DNA of 62,170 nucleotides from Alphaproteobacteria bacterium (GCA_006226495.1 SBGU01000009.1:1-62170), one strand, 5' to 3'. Numbered from the stretch's first letter, positions 43,553 to 53,165 are shown. The notes: a model not told the origin generated them from the sequence alone. Numbers and translations: made by a program.

Positions 43553-44206
43553 CTACTGCATGCCTTCATGTCCGGCGTCGCCATCCATGGCTTCGTCGCC
43601 GTCCGACATGACATACCGCTGTACGGCATCTTCGATCTGGCGCTGGATGTCCGTGTGGCGGCGCTCCGTTCCACCATCCGGCCATTCAACGCGGCAATCC
43701 AGTTGTCCAAAATCGGCTTCCGCCACCAGGACGATATCGCCCGGGAAGCTGGTTGCCTGTTTCATCGCCTCGATCCGTTCATTCACGGGATCGAGCATTT
43801 CCTCGGAAACCCGCACCACGAGGCGCGGCTCCTTGTTGGCCGTGGCCATGCAGTCCTCGATCAGCGCTTCGATCTCGCTCATCGGTTTGGTGCGCACCAG
43901 GGCCGGCGCCAGCTTGGACGCGATCGTATAGGCCAGTTGCACCATTTCGGTCTTCAGGTGTTGTTCCAGTTGCGCACGCTGGCTGAACAGCGACTGGGCG
44001 GCGTTCGACAGTTCGCCCATCAACTGGCGGGTCGATTCCTCGACCTGGCCCAGGGCCTCCTGGCGCCCGGCCTCGAAACCCTGCCGGTGGCTTTCGTTGC
44101 GCACCTGGTCGGTTTCCTGGCGCAGGCGGTCAAGCTCGATGTCATAACGGCTGCGGGCGCCGCCATCGAAGGCCTGATCGAACGTGAATTTAACCGGTTC
44201 GCGCAT
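43553..44206 (-). CDS. fliH: Flagellar export stator FliH
   Basis: 217 residues: a charged, Gln/Glu-rich coiled coil (about 20-100, with SHRQGFEAGRQEALGQVEES) and a C-terminal FliH/V-ATPase-E-like domain (about 110-200, containing RTKPMSEIEALIEDCMATA and IEWPDGG-type closing strand). FliH docks FliI at the C-ring via FliN, which is encoded next. An AGGA site precedes the ATG. Confidence 0.88.
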   Translation of the reverse strand: MREPVKFTFDQAFDGGARSRYDIELDRLRQETDQVRNESHRQGFEAGRQEALGQVEESTRQLMGELSNAAQSLFSQRAQLEQHLKTEMVQLAYTIASKLAPALVRTKPMSEIEALIEDCMATANKEPRLVVRVSEEMLDPVNERIEAMKQATSFPGDIVLVAEADFGQLDCRVEWPDGGTERRHTDIQRQIEDAVQRYVMSDGDEAMDGDAGHEGMQ

Positions 44207-44222
44207 AAACTGCCGTCACATC

Positions 44223-45230
44223 CTAATAAATGAGCTCGTCTTCGCCCTTGTTGTCCGACAGCAGGATTTCGCCCGCTTCGGCAAGGTCCTTGGCCTTGTT
44301 GACCATATCCATCTGGGCTTCGTCCACGTCGCGCAGGCGCACGGGGCCCATGGCTTCCATGTCTTCGCGCAGGATTTTGGCCGCGCGCTCGGACATGTTC
44401 GAAAAGAAAAGGTCGCGCAGGGTATCGGACGCGCCCTTCATCGCCAGCGCCAGCCGGTCCTTGTCCACGTTCCTGAGGAGGGTCTGCACACCAGACGGGT
44501 CCAGGTTCGCCAGGTCCTCGAAGGTGAACATCAGGGCGCGGATACGTTCGGCGCTGTCGCGGTTGCGGTCCTCGAGCGACGCCAGGAAGCGCGCTTCGGC
44601 CGAGCGGTCCAGATAGTTGAAAATCTCGGCGATGGTTTCATGGCTGTCGCGGCGGCTGGTACGCGCCAGGTTGTTCATGAACTCGACGCGCAGGGTCTGT
44701 TCCACCTTGTCCAGGATGTCTTTCTGGACCGATTCCATCCTCAGCATGCGCATGATGACTTCCATGGAGAAGTCCTCGGGCAGCACCGACAGCACGCGCG
44801 CGGCATGTTCGGCCTTGATCTTCTGCAGCACCACGGCAACGGTTTGCGGATATTCGTTTTTCAGGTAGCTGGCCAGCACCACTTCGTTCACGTTGCCGAG
44901 CTTGTCCCACATGGTGCGGCCCGCGGGGCCCCTGATCTCGTCCATGATCTGCTGCACACGGTCGCCCGGCAGCATTTTCTTCAAGAGGCGTTCCGTGCTT
45001 TCGAAGCTGCCGTTCAGGTTGCCGACGGTGGAAACCTTGGACGCAAACTCGATGAACAGGTCCTCGACCGCGCCGGCGGCGACCGAGCCCAGGTTGGACA
45101 TATGCTGCGACAGTTCCTTGATCTCGTCCTCGGACAGGCTCTGCCAGATCGGGCGGCCATGTTCCTCGCCGATCGCCAGCATGAAGGCGGCGGCTTTCTG
45201 GGACCCGGACATTTTGTTGATTTCGGCCAA
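44223..45230 (-). CDS. fliG: Flagellar switch protein FliG
   Basis: 335 residues with three helical domains. The middle domain has the [14 protein letters not shown] repeat, and the C-terminal torque domain has [20 protein letters not shown] and then [19 protein letters not shown], the charged helix that meets the stator. The start is TTG at 45230 behind AGAGGA. No ATG fits. It overlaps nothing and lies 28 bases after fliF. Confidence 0.96.
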   Translation of the reverse strand: MAEINKMSGSQKAAAFMLAIGEEHGRPIWQSLSEDEIKELSQHMSNLGSVAAGAVEDLFIEFASKVSTVGNLNGSFESTERLLKKMLPGDRVQQIMDEIRGPAGRTMWDKLGNVNEVVLASYLKNEYPQTVAVVLQKIKAEHAARVLSVLPEDFSMEVIMRMLRMESVQKDILDKVEQTLRVEFMNNLARTSRRDSHETIAEIFNYLDRSAEARFLASLEDRNRDSAERIRALMFTFEDLANLDPSGVQTLLRNVDKDRLALAMKGASDTLRDLFFSNMSERAAKILREDMEAMGPVRLRDVDEAQMDMVNKAKDLAEAGEILLSDNKGEDELIY

Positions 45231-45258
45231 TTCTATAGTCCTCTCGTCGCGTCAGCGG

Positions 45259-46962
45259 TTAGTCGGCATAAAGCCATGTGCGCACGATGGCGACAGATTC
45301 ATCGGGGTTGGCGCGGATAATGTCCGCCACTTTCTTGATGGCGCTTTCCTGGATGCGGCCCTCGACCTGCGCGACATCGATCTTGGAATCGGTGCGCATC
45401 ATGTCGACGGGCAGGGTGCCTGCCTGTTTGGCCGCGCGCACCAGGGCCGCGGCATTTTCGTCACCCTTGGCAGCCAGCGCCATCAGTTCCGGGGTCAGGG
45501 GCGTGCCGGGGCCGGCGATGGCCGGCATGTCGGTCGTGCGGTCCTCGATCTGGCCCTGGGGCGCGGGCGGTGGCGCGTCGGGGATCGATTCAATGATCCG
45601 CATCACCAGCGGCCGCACGATGGTAAACAGCACGACCAGACCCAGCAGGATCAGGCCGCCGGTTGTCGCCAATTCGATAAAGTCCTGCTTGGTCAGGCCA
45701 AACAGGTTGAATTCGGGAACAGAAGCCTCGATGGGCGGCGCATCCGCAAACTGCATGGAGGTGACGGTGATCTCGTCGCCGCGGCGCTGGTCGAAGGGCA
45801 CAGCGGTCAGCACCAGGTTGCGCAGTTGGTCCATTTCATCGTCCGACCGCGGGCGCGGCGCCAGCGCTTCGCCATTGGCATCGAAATCGCGGATATAGTC
45901 CACCAGCACGGCAACCCTGATCTGGGTCACTTCACCCGGTTCCTTGACCACCACGGTTTCGGTTTTCGAGTTTTCGAAATTGGTGACCTCTTCGGTCTTT
46001 TCGCTCGAATTTTCCTGGCTCGGGTCGGTGCCGGTTGCGTCCGGCAGGTTGTTGGCCACGGTCACCTGGCCACCATCCTTGTCGGCCTCGCGCGAGCGTT
46101 CCTCGCGGGTCTGCTGCGACAGGACCACCTGGTTGTCGGGGTCGAAACGGGTCTGGCTCGTGGTCGTGCGGCTCATATCCATCTGCAGGGACACTTCAGC
46201 CCGCACGCTGCCCGTGCCCACGCGCCGCGCCAGCAACTGTTCGATCTTGTCGCGGTACAGGCGTTCCTTTGAAAGTCGTGCTTCTTCAAGGCTGGAGAAG
46301 CTCGAGAAATTGCGGTCCTCGGAGCCGTTGACCAGCAACCGACCGGACGTGTCCGAAATGGTCACACGTTCCGGCGACAGGCCGGGCACGGCAGAGGCCA
46401 CCAGCGCCTGGATGGCTTCGGCTTCACGCTGGCCAAGGCCCGAACCCTTGGTTTTCACGAGGATCGAGGCCGACGGTTCGGCAGCTTCGCGCTGGAAGGG
46501 GCGGCGTTCGGGCATCACGATATGCACCCGCGCTTCGCTGACACCCTTGAGGTATTTGATGGTGCGGGCCACTTCGCCCTCAACCGCGCGCACATAGTTG
46601 ACATTCAGTTCAAAGCTGGTGCGGCCGAAGCTTGAATCCTTGTCGAAGATTTCCTTGCCGACAATGCCGCCCGACAGGCCTTCGCCAGCAAGGCTGAGGC
46701 GCAGGCGGTCGACCTGGTCCTGCGGCACACGCACAATGCGGCCGCTGGCGTCGGCCTCGTAGGGCACGCCTTCGGCTTCCAGCTTCTGCACGATGGCGCT
46801 GGCGTCTGCCGGGTCAAGGTCGGTGAAAAGCGGTGTCATCGGCGCGGACTGCCACCGGCCGATAATCAGGAAAAAGAAGGCAATGAGTGCGATACCGACG
46901 ACGCTCAGAACCAGAAGCCGCCCTGTGCCCAGGTTACGGAGAAACTGCAGAAAACTGTCCAA
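45259..46962 (-). CDS. fliF: Flagellar MS-ring protein FliF
   Basis: 567 residues. The start is taken as TTG at 46962: GAGG lies six bases upstream and the product then begins MDSFLQFLRNLGTGRLLVLS, as in other alphaproteobacterial FliF. A GTG at 46986 is the longer alternative. Two membrane helices (about 18-38 and 435-455) bracket the periplasmic ring-building domains (YscJ-like LFTDLDPADASAIVQKLEAE, GLVASAVPGLSPERVTISD). The cytoplasmic C-terminus (about 540-567) ends in the FliG-binding AIVRTWLYAD. First gene of the main flagellar operon; a CtrA-like site lies upstream. Confidence 0.96.
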   Translation of the reverse strand: MDSFLQFLRNLGTGRLLVLSVVGIALIAFFFLIIGRWQSAPMTPLFTDLDPADASAIVQKLEAEGVPYEADASGRIVRVPQDQVDRLRLSLAGEGLSGGIVGKEIFDKDSSFGRTSFELNVNYVRAVEGEVARTIKYLKGVSEARVHIVMPERRPFQREAAEPSASILVKTKGSGLGQREAEAIQALVASAVPGLSPERVTISDTSGRLLVNGSEDRNFSSFSSLEEARLSKERLYRDKIEQLLARRVGTGSVRAEVSLQMDMSRTTTSQTRFDPDNQVVLSQQTREERSREADKDGGQVTVANNLPDATGTDPSQENSSEKTEEVTNFENSKTETVVVKEPGEVTQIRVAVLVDYIRDFDANGEALAPRPRSDDEMDQLRNLVLTAVPFDQRRGDEITVTSMQFADAPPIEASVPEFNLFGLTKQDFIELATTGGLILLGLVVLFTIVRPLVMRIIESIPDAPPPAPQGQIEDRTTDMPAIAGPGTPLTPELMALAAKGDENAAALVRAAKQAGTLPVDMMRTDSKIDVAQVEGRIQESAIKKVADIIRANPDESVAIVRTWLYAD

Positions 46963-47046
46963 TGCCCACCTCGGAAATTGCCACACTTGCCGGGCCTGCC
47001 GCCCGCTCCAGTCAGCTAACCCTAATCTGCCTCGGTAAACAGATGG

Positions 47047-47070
47047 TTAAATCTAGGCAAATTTTGCCTA
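47047..47070. promoter_or_regulatory. CtrA-like site and perfect palindrome before fliF
   Basis: On the minus strand TTTG, seven bases, TTAACC fits the CtrA consensus with one mismatch (plus-strand TTAA at 47047-47050, CAAA at 47058-47061). Overlapping it, TAGGCAAA (47054-47061), one base, and TTTGCCTA (47063-47070) form a perfect palindrome. It lies about 85-110 bases upstream of the fliF start, between fliF and sciP. Confidence 0.55.
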
Positions 47071-47131
47071 TAATTGTAAAGGGAATTCTGGCAAGGGGCC
47101 AATTGTCAGGGTCGGGCGGGAAGCAGGACCG

Positions 47132-47413
47132 TCAGGCGGTCCTGGCGTCGCGGTATTTCTGGACGCGAGTCGCCCTGAGGCCGGCCAGGCCGTTCTTGTG
47201 GATGGCCTGTTGCCAGGACAGGAATTCTTCCACGGACAGCGAATAGCGCGTGCAGGCTTCTTCAAGGCTCAGGAGGCCACCCTGTACGGCTGCGACCACT
47301 TCCGCCTTGCGCCGGATAACCCAGCGCGTCGTGTTTTGGGCGGGCAAGTCGTCCAGGGTCAGGGGACGCCCGGTCGGACCGATCACCTGATGACCGTTTT
47401 TACCTTTTTTCAT
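47132..47413 (-). CDS. sciP: CtrA inhibitor SciP (DUF1153)
   Basis: 93 residues. The core from VIGPTGRPLTLDDLP through TRWVIRRKAEVVAAVQGGLL to SLEEACTRYSLSVEEFLSWQ matches SciP. SciP binds CtrA or CtrA-site DNA and represses CtrA-activated genes in G1. The start is ATG at 47413 (GAGG just upstream); a TTG at 47422 is also in frame. A CtrA-type site precedes it, which suggests the same negative loop as in Caulobacter. It sits between fliF and flgE and is read in the same direction. Confidence 0.92.
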   Translation of the reverse strand: MKKGKNGHQVIGPTGRPLTLDDLPAQNTTRWVIRRKAEVVAAVQGGLLSLEEACTRYSLSVEEFLSWQQAIHKNGLAGLRATRVQKYRDARTA

Positions 47414-47495
47414 CCACCTCAACCATCATTGCGTTACTGAACTACAGGGCGGAATTGTAGGCAGCATGACTTTAAAAAAAGCCTAATGGTCAGGG

Positions 47496-47511
47496 TAAAT
47501 AAGCCGTTAAC
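47496..47511 (+). promoter_or_regulatory. CtrA-type site before sciP
   Basis: TAAA (47496-47499), seven bases, TTAAC (47507-47511) fits TTAA-N7-TTAAC with one mismatch. It is about 85-100 bases upstream of the sciP start. Confidence 0.6.
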
Positions 47512-47528
47512 CAATGCCCGAACAGGCA

Positions 47529-47554
47529 GCCGGGCGGCACAAGGGCCGCCCGGC
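47529..47554. terminator. Perfect GC hairpin after flgE
   Basis: GCCGGGCGGC (47529-47538) and GCCGCCCGGC (47545-47554) form a 10-base perfect stem with a 6-base loop just beyond the flgE stop. No T-run follows on the flgE strand, so it may stabilise the mRNA 3' end rather than terminate. Confidence 0.55.
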
Positions 47555-47582
47555 AAAGGCAAAAGAGGCTGAAGATCAGACC

Positions 47583-48953
47583 TTAGATACGGGTCAGTTC
47601 CTCAAGGATCTGGTCGGCGGTGGTGATGATCCGGGTCGAGGCCGAGAAGGCACGCTGGACCTTGATCAGTTCCGCAAATTCGCTGGCCAGGTCGACGGTC
47701 GACTGTTCAAGCGAGTTCGGCGAGATGTTGCCGGCGCCGCTTTCACCCGGGTGTTGCAGGTTCACGGTACCCGACAGGTCCGACGAGCCGAAGGCGTTGC
47801 CTTGCCGGCGGCTCAGGCCGTCCGGGTTCTGGAACACGGCAACCGGCAGCTTGTAAACCGACAGGGTCAGGCCGTTGTCAAACAGGGCGGTCACGATACC
47901 GTCTTCACCGATCGAGACACCGTTGATGTTGCCAAACGCGGCACCGTCAACGCTGAAGGACAGGCGCGAGGAGTCGGTCGCCGACTGGGCGAAACCGTTC
48001 TTGAAGCCGTCGTCACCAAAATCGAAGGTGATGGCGCCGTCTTCCACCTGCGTGCCGTTCACGGTCGCATAGCTGATCGGGATCGAGCCACCGGGGAAGG
48101 TGATTGCGTTGCCCTGGCTGTCGTTCATGGTCGAGCCGGCATCGATGATGCTTTCAAGGTCGATCGAACCGTTGGCGTTGAACAGCAGGTCGCCCGAGGC
48201 AATCAGCCCGTCCGGGTGCAGGGTGCTGTCCACCGAGGTCGGATCGTCGAAATAGATCTCGTAGCTCCAGGTATTGGTGCCGGTCTTGGTGGTGGCGATG
48301 TTCACCAGATGCTCGCGGCCCTGGCTGTCATAGATCGTGACGTTGGTTTCGAAATCCGGGGTCACGGTGCCGTCCGCCATTTCACCAACCGTGGTGTAGG
48401 TGCTGTTCACAGCGGTTTCCGTGTCCAGGTTCACACGCAGCGACACTTCACTGGTGGCCGAACCAAAACCGTTCAGGCTGTTGATGTTGATCGGCTCCAG
48501 CTCGTTCAGGTCGCTCTGGTTGCTGGCCGCGACATTGCCATCGGCATCGGTCGGCCAGCCCATCAGGTAAAGACCTGCGGTGTTCTTGTAGAAACCTTCC
48601 GAGTCCTGGCTGAAGGCACCGGCGCGGGTGAACAGGAATTCACCGTCGGTGTCTTCGGCGCCGTTGCCCGACCGGACAACAAAGAAGCCTGCACCGTCGA
48701 TCGACAGGTCGGTCGCCGACGAGGAGGGCTGCAGAAGGCCCTGCTTGGACACAAGCGTGTCCGAGTAGGAGCGCACGCCGCCCGGGGAATAGGACGACAG
48801 GGCTGCGGTTTCGGTGACAAGGGTCGAAAAGCGCGAGCGCGTTTCCTTGTAACCAATGGTGTTAACGTTGGTGATGTTATCGGCGATGACGCCTACGCCT
48901 TCGGTGAAGGACTGGAGGCCCGATACGCCTGCTGCCAGAGCAGTGAATGCCAT
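47583..48953 (-). CDS. flgE: Flagellar hook protein FlgE
   Basis: 456 residues. The N-terminal rod/hook signature (SGLQSFTEGVGVIADNITNV, then NTIGYKETRSRF) and the C-terminal helix (VDLASEFAELIKVQRAFSAS) are intact, with variable beta domains between. It polymerises to form the hook. An AGGAGAAG site precedes the ATG. It is probably co-transcribed with fliK and flgD from the sigma-54 promoter. A GTCCGGCA-CC-TGCCGGAC hairpin (49010-49027) sits in its leader. Confidence 0.94.
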   Translation of the reverse strand: MAFTALAAGVSGLQSFTEGVGVIADNITNVNTIGYKETRSRFSTLVTETAALSSYSPGGVRSYSDTLVSKQGLLQPSSSATDLSIDGAGFFVVRSGNGAEDTDGEFLFTRAGAFSQDSEGFYKNTAGLYLMGWPTDADGNVAASNQSDLNELEPININSLNGFGSATSEVSLRVNLDTETAVNSTYTTVGEMADGTVTPDFETNVTIYDSQGREHLVNIATTKTGTNTWSYEIYFDDPTSVDSTLHPDGLIASGDLLFNANGSIDLESIIDAGSTMNDSQGNAITFPGGSIPISYATVNGTQVEDGAITFDFGDDGFKNGFAQSATDSSRLSFSVDGAAFGNINGVSIGEDGIVTALFDNGLTLSVYKLPVAVFQNPDGLSRRQGNAFGSSDLSGTVNLQHPGESGAGNISPNSLEQSTVDLASEFAELIKVQRAFSASTRIITTADQILEELTRI

Positions 48954-49009
48954 ATTACTTCTCCTGTACTCTCTTTTGCCTTTTCACTTGCTTTGGGCGT
49001 TCTGCTCTG

Positions 49010-49027
49010 GTCCGGCACCTGCCGGAC
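49010..49027. repeat. Perfect hairpin in flgD-flgE spacer
   Basis: GTCCGGCA, CC, TGCCGGAC: an 8-base perfect stem with a 2-base loop 57 bases before the flgE start. It may set relative expression of flgD and flgE by mRNA processing or stability; no T-run follows. Confidence 0.55.
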
Positions 49028-49066
49028 CTGCGGGGCACTTCGGTCCCGCCTTACTGGATACTCGTG

Positions 49067-49744
49067 TTACCTCTTGCCGTAGATCAGTTGGTAAATCTGG
49101 TCTTCGGTAATGTCTTGGTTCGGCCCGATCGTGAAGACCGGGGTCGTGGTCGTGGTATCGACCGCTGTAATGGTCTCTTCGACCGCAATGGCCGGTGTCA
49201 GCTTGTTGCCGTCGTCATCTTTCGCGGTAATGGACAGCGAATAGGTGCCGGCGGGCGCCATGGTGCCATCGTCCATCAGGCCGTCCCACGCGAAGGTATG
49301 GATGCCGGTCTTGGTCTCGCCCACGTCGGAGAAGACCACATTGCCGTCTGCATCCTTGACCTCAAGCAGTTCGTTGCTGGCAACGGCTGTGTTCTGGTAC
49401 TGCCAGGTGATGCCGCCGGCGCCGTCGGTGTCGCCATATTCGCTGTCGATCAGCGCGGTGTTGCCCAGATAGCCCGCTGAATTCGCCAGATTGTTCAGGA
49501 TCATCAGCGCGTTCAGAGCCTCGAGGTTCTGGTTGGTGTTGATCTGCTGTTCAACGCTTGCGAACTGCACCAGTTGCTGGGTGAACTGGTTGCTGTCCAT
49601 CGGGTCGGTCGGGTCCTGGTTCTGAAGCTGCGTGGTCAGAAGGGTCAGGAAGTCGTCGAAATCGTCCGCCAGTTTGGCCGCCGAGCCGTTAGCCAGCGTG
49701 TTCGACGAAAACTGCGTTGAGGATGCTCCGGTAATATCAACCAT
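49067..49744 (-). CDS. flgD: Flagellar hook cap protein FlgD
   Basis: 225 residues. The N-terminal FLTLLTTQLQNQDPTDPMDS (about 31-50) and NQFTQQLVQFASVEQQINTN (about 51-70) are the FlgD signature. A Tudor/fibronectin-like region (about 90-190, with FAWDGLMDDGTMAPAGTYSL) follows. It is the scaffold for hook assembly. An AGGAATAAAAG site precedes the ATG. Confidence 0.94.
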   Translation of the reverse strand: MVDITGASSTQFSSNTLANGSAAKLADDFDDFLTLLTTQLQNQDPTDPMDSNQFTQQLVQFASVEQQINTNQNLEALNALMILNNLANSAGYLGNTALIDSEYGDTDGAGGITWQYQNTAVASNELLEVKDADGNVVFSDVGETKTGIHTFAWDGLMDDGTMAPAGTYSLSITAKDDDGNKLTPAIAVEETITAVDTTTTTPVFTIGPNQDITEDQIYQLIYGKR

Positions 49745-49779
49745 GATCTTTTATTCCTGCGGTCCTGTCTGTTCTGCCG

Positions 49780-51723
49780 TCAAACCCGAATGTCGAGGCC
49801 GGTTTCGGCCGTGACATGGGGCAAGATGTTTTCGAGCGGGACCTGCTCTTCTGCTGTGTCCATCATCAAGCCATGCGGCATGGCCGAACGTGCGGCCAGT
49901 TCGTCGCGCATTTTTTCCTGCTGTATCGCTTCTGCGAAAGCGCGGCCGGCACTTTCCTGACCGCTGTTGTCCAGGCTGAAGCTGATGCCGCCCTGGTCGA
50001 CCTTCTGGCCGCCGGACGTCAGGGCCTTTTCAAGGCCTTTGGCGTCGCGTTGCAACAGCTCAAGCGTTTCCGGCCGTTCCGCCGTTACCCTGGCACGGAC
50101 TTCGCCGTCCTTGGTGAAATGCAGCTTCACTTCCACCCGGCCCAGTTCGGCAGGGTCAAGCCGCATTATGAATTGTTGTTCGCCCGACGACACGGCCTTG
50201 CTGACCTGCAGGTTGAACTGCTGCGCCACGTTGGCGGCAAAGGTCGGCGACGGGCGTCCGCCCATCAGGCTCATGCTGTCCATGAAGCTGGGCTGGCCGC
50301 GCAGGCTGCTCAGGCCGGCGGCAACGGCATCATGGCTGCTGCTTTCCGGCAGGCCGGCAAGCCGTTCGGGGGTCAGCGCCAGTTGCGGGTCGCGCGACAC
50401 GGGCACGGGGGCCTGGGTCGATTGTTGCGCCGCCTGGCCCTCGGCACGCGCCGTAACCGGGTCGACCGCGCGGCTGGTAAGTTGCTCGCTCGCGCCTTCC
50501 TTGCCGGCAACGGTGTCGGTCTTGGCGGCGGCGTGGGTATCGATTTTCTGGCTGGCGCCCTGTTCAGCGCCGGTCTTGCGACCGGCCGGCTGTTGGGCAG
50601 CCTTGGCCTGCTGTTGTGCATTCTGGGCCGGTACGACATAGCCGTCGGCGGTGCCGTCGCCGGCGGTGGCAGCCTGGTCGGCGGCGCCAGCCTCAGCATC
50701 GGCGGCTGCGGTCGCGGCATTGTTGGCAAGGGCCAGGGCGGCTGCATCGTCAGCGGTGGCCGGGTCCATGAGGGCTGCAAGCTCGGCTGTGTTGCCACCA
50801 TCGGCGGGCGGCGGTGCAACAGGCGCCTTGGCATCCTGTGCGGCAACCTGGGGCGTGCCCGGCATTGCGGCTGTGCCTGCGGGCAGGGCATCAGGCAGCG
50901 CAACCTCGCCCGGGACGGCAGGCCGCGGCAGGCCGGGGATTTGCGGCAGGGCTGCGGTTGCGGCGTCGGTCGCCGGGGCTGATGTGGCGCCTGCGGCGGG
51001 CACGGGCATGGCCGGTGCGGTCGGTGCAGACGGCACTGCAGCAGCGGCAGCAGCCGTGCCAGCGGTGGCGTTCGCCGCGATGTCGGACACGGGTACCGTT
51101 TTCGCCGTCGGAACAGCGGCGGCGGCAGCAACGGCTGTTTCCGGTGCCGTGGTGACAGCGTCAGGGGTCGGTGCGGCAGCGGCGGCGCCAACCGGCGCGG
51201 CATAGGGCGACAGGCCGTCGATCAGCGCGGTCAGCTCGCCGATGGGCAGCAGGTGGCCGGCATCCTCGGGGGCTGCCGCAGCGCCCGGGCCTTGCGGTGC
51301 AGAAAGGGCAGGCGCGGCAAAATTGACCGCATCTGTGCCCAGTTCAACCGTCAGGGCGGCCGGCGACAGGCTGGCGGCATTGGCCGACAGGGTTTCCGAA
51401 ACCTGAAGCTGGGGGTCAATGCCGGCAAGTCCAGAGATATGGCCTGAAATCTGGCCGGAGGAAAGCTGGCCCGCAGCCGTTGTGGGCTGCACAGTCGACA
51501 GCGCCGGGACCAGGGCACCAAACGACGAGACATAATCAAGCGGCAGGGCGGCCTGGGTATGGGCAACTTCGGTGCCGGCGCCCATGCCGTTCAGTGCATC
51601 GGCAAATCCTGCAGTCGGCGCCGCGCCCTGGGGCTTGCTGGCGCCTGCGCCACCGATAAGGGCGGCCAAAGCCTGCGAAGCTGCGGATGCTGACGACTGT
51701 GTCATATGGTCGATGGGGTTCAT
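49780..51723 (-). CDS. fliK: Flagellar hook-length control protein FliK
   Basis: 647 residues. A long Ala/Pro/Thr/Gln-rich ruler (about 1-510) is followed by the FliK_C domain (about 520-620). There FIMRLDPAELGRVEVKLHFT and ETLELLQRDAKGLEKALTSG give the hallmark L-x-L-x-P-x-x-L-G-x-V-x-V and its helix. It measures hook length and switches export specificity. The start at 51723 is set by the sigma-54 promoter at 51783-51797: the open frame to 51786 begins inside that promoter and cannot be the start. A GGCAGGG site precedes the ATG. Confidence 0.88.
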   Translation of the reverse strand: MNPIDHMTQSSASAASQALAALIGGAGASKPQGAAPTAGFADALNGMGAGTEVAHTQAALPLDYVSSFGALVPALSTVQPTTAAGQLSSGQISGHISGLAGIDPQLQVSETLSANAASLSPAALTVELGTDAVNFAAPALSAPQGPGAAAAPEDAGHLLPIGELTALIDGLSPYAAPVGAAAAAPTPDAVTTAPETAVAAAAAVPTAKTVPVSDIAANATAGTAAAAAAVPSAPTAPAMPVPAAGATSAPATDAATAALPQIPGLPRPAVPGEVALPDALPAGTAAMPGTPQVAAQDAKAPVAPPPADGGNTAELAALMDPATADDAAALALANNAATAAADAEAGAADQAATAGDGTADGYVVPAQNAQQQAKAAQQPAGRKTGAEQGASQKIDTHAAAKTDTVAGKEGASEQLTSRAVDPVTARAEGQAAQQSTQAPVPVSRDPQLALTPERLAGLPESSSHDAVAAGLSSLRGQPSFMDSMSLMGGRPSPTFAANVAQQFNLQVSKAVSSGEQQFIMRLDPAELGRVEVKLHFTKDGEVRARVTAERPETLELLQRDAKGLEKALTSGGQKVDQGGISFSLDNSGQESAGRAFAEAIQQEKMRDELAARSAMPHGLMMDTAEEQVPLENILPHVTAETGLDIRV

Positions 51724-51782
51724 AAGCCCTGCCAAAATTCTTGCCCGAAACCGGGCGGGTTCAATTCTTCGCATCCTTACAA

Positions 51783-51797
51783 GCAAGGGGCGGGCCA
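51783..51797 (-). promoter_or_regulatory. Sigma-54 promoter of fliK-flgD-flgE
   Basis: On the minus strand: TGGCCC, five bases, TTGC, the flagellar sigma-54 consensus (TGGCCC-N5-TTGC in Caulobacter). The GC of the -12 box is at 51783-51784, so transcription would start near 51771, about 48 bases before the fliK start. FlbD encoded at 40932-42320 is the likely activator. Confidence 0.72.
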
Positions 51798-52006
51798 GTT
51801 TTGGGCGGTGGGGTGAATCTTCAGGGATGCCCTTGATATGGCAGGTGCAATTCAGAAGGCGGGTTCATAGGGGGCTGCACAAGGGTCGTTTCTTGCCCGG
51901 CAAAAAAAATCTTGCCCGGCAGGTGGGGCGGAATCGCTTGCCTCTTTGGCGTCGAAGGCTTATATCGGCGGCGACAAACAGCAAAAGCTGACGAAAGTGG
52001 TATGGA

Positions 52007-53152
52007 ATGACGACGCCTGTAAACAGCCTTGGATTTGCCCGCACACCCGCCGAAACGCGGGTGGTTGTTGCCATGTCCGGCGGGGTCGACAGTTCCGTGA
52101 CCGCAGCGCTTCTCAAGGAAGAAGGCTATGATGTTGTCGGCATCACCCTGCAGCTTTACGACCATGGTGTCGCGGTCCAGAAAAAGGGCAGTTGCTGCGC
52201 GGGCCAGGATATCCATGACGCCCGCCGCGTGGCCGAGGCGCTCGCAATCCCGCATTATGTGCTCGACTATGAAAGCCGGTTCAAAAACCAGGTGATGGAA
52301 GAGTTTGCCGACAGCTATATCAAGGGCGAAACCCCGATCCCCTGCGTGCGCTGCAACCAGACGGTCAAGTTCAAGGACCTTCTGGAAACCGCGCGTGACC
52401 TGGGCGCCGATTGCATGGCGACCGGGCATTATGTGCAGCGTGTGGTGGCGGACGATGGCCGTGCCTATCTGGCGCGCGGGCTCGATATGGGCAAGGACCA
52501 GAGCTATTTCCTGTTCGCAACCACCCAGGAACAGATCGATTTCCTGCGTTTCCCGCTTGGCCATATGGACAAGGACACCACCCGCCGGCATGCCGAACGC
52601 TTCGGCCTCAGTGTCGCCGACAAGCCGGACAGCCAGGATATCTGTTTTGTGCCCGAAGGCCGCTATGTCGATGTGATCGAACGGCTGCGCCCGGGTGCCC
52701 TGGAACCCGGCAAGATTGTCGATATCGACGGCAATGTGCTGGGGGACCATGAAGGCATCATCAAATATACCATCGGCCAGCGCCGCGGCATCGGTGTCGG
52801 TGGCGCGACCGAGCCTCTGTATGTGGTGAAACTCGACCCCGCCAAAAAACAGGTTATCGTCGGCCCCAAGGAAGCACTGATGACCCGCGAAATCGGCGTC
52901 AAGGATGTCAACTGGGTCGCGGGTCCGGTGCCCGCCGAAGGTCTGGCCATCAAGGTCAAGATCCGGTCCACCCGCCCGGGTGTCGACGCGACGGTGTTCC
53001 TGGAAGGTGGTCGGGCCCGCCTCGTGCTCACTGAGCCCGAAGCCGGTGTCTCGCCCGGACAGGCCGCTGTGTTCTATGACGGCGACCGGGTTTTGGGCGG
53101 TGGCTGGATCGATCGTGCCACCAGCGCCGACCCGCGGCTCGCCGCAGCCTGA
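52007..53152 (+). CDS. mnmA: tRNA 2-thiouridylase MnmA
   Basis: 381 residues. PP-loop SGGVDSSV (about residues 24-31), catalytic Cys in [12 protein letters not shown] (about 111-114) and the alphaproteobacterial Cys pair [11 protein letters not shown]; second Cys in [10 protein letters not shown]. It thiolates U34 of tRNA-Lys, -Glu and -Gln with sulfur from a desulfurase relay. Single gene. Confidence 0.95.
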   Translation: MTTPVNSLGFARTPAETRVVVAMSGGVDSSVTAALLKEEGYDVVGITLQLYDHGVAVQKKGSCCAGQDIHDARRVAEALAIPHYVLDYESRFKNQVMEEFADSYIKGETPIPCVRCNQTVKFKDLLETARDLGADCMATGHYVQRVVADDGRAYLARGLDMGKDQSYFLFATTQEQIDFLRFPLGHMDKDTTRRHAERFGLSVADKPDSQDICFVPEGRYVDVIERLRPGALEPGKIVDIDGNVLGDHEGIIKYTIGQRRGIGVGGATEPLYVVKLDPAKKQVIVGPKEALMTREIGVKDVNWVAGPVPAEGLAIKVKIRSTRPGVDATVFLEGGRARLVLTEPEAGVSPGQAAVFYDGDRVLGGGWIDRATSADPRLAAA

Positions 53153-53165
53153 CCAGGCCCCGCTT

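Noticed and set aside
46963-46986. GTG at 46986 as the fliF start
   Set aside because: The TTG at 46962 has a well-spaced GAGG and yields the conserved MDSFLQFLRNLG N-terminus.
49816-50982. Gly/Cys-rich plus-strand frame over fliK, resembling a structural glycine-rich protein
   Set aside because: It is the antisense of Ala/Pro/Thr codons in the fliK ruler; composition explains it fully.
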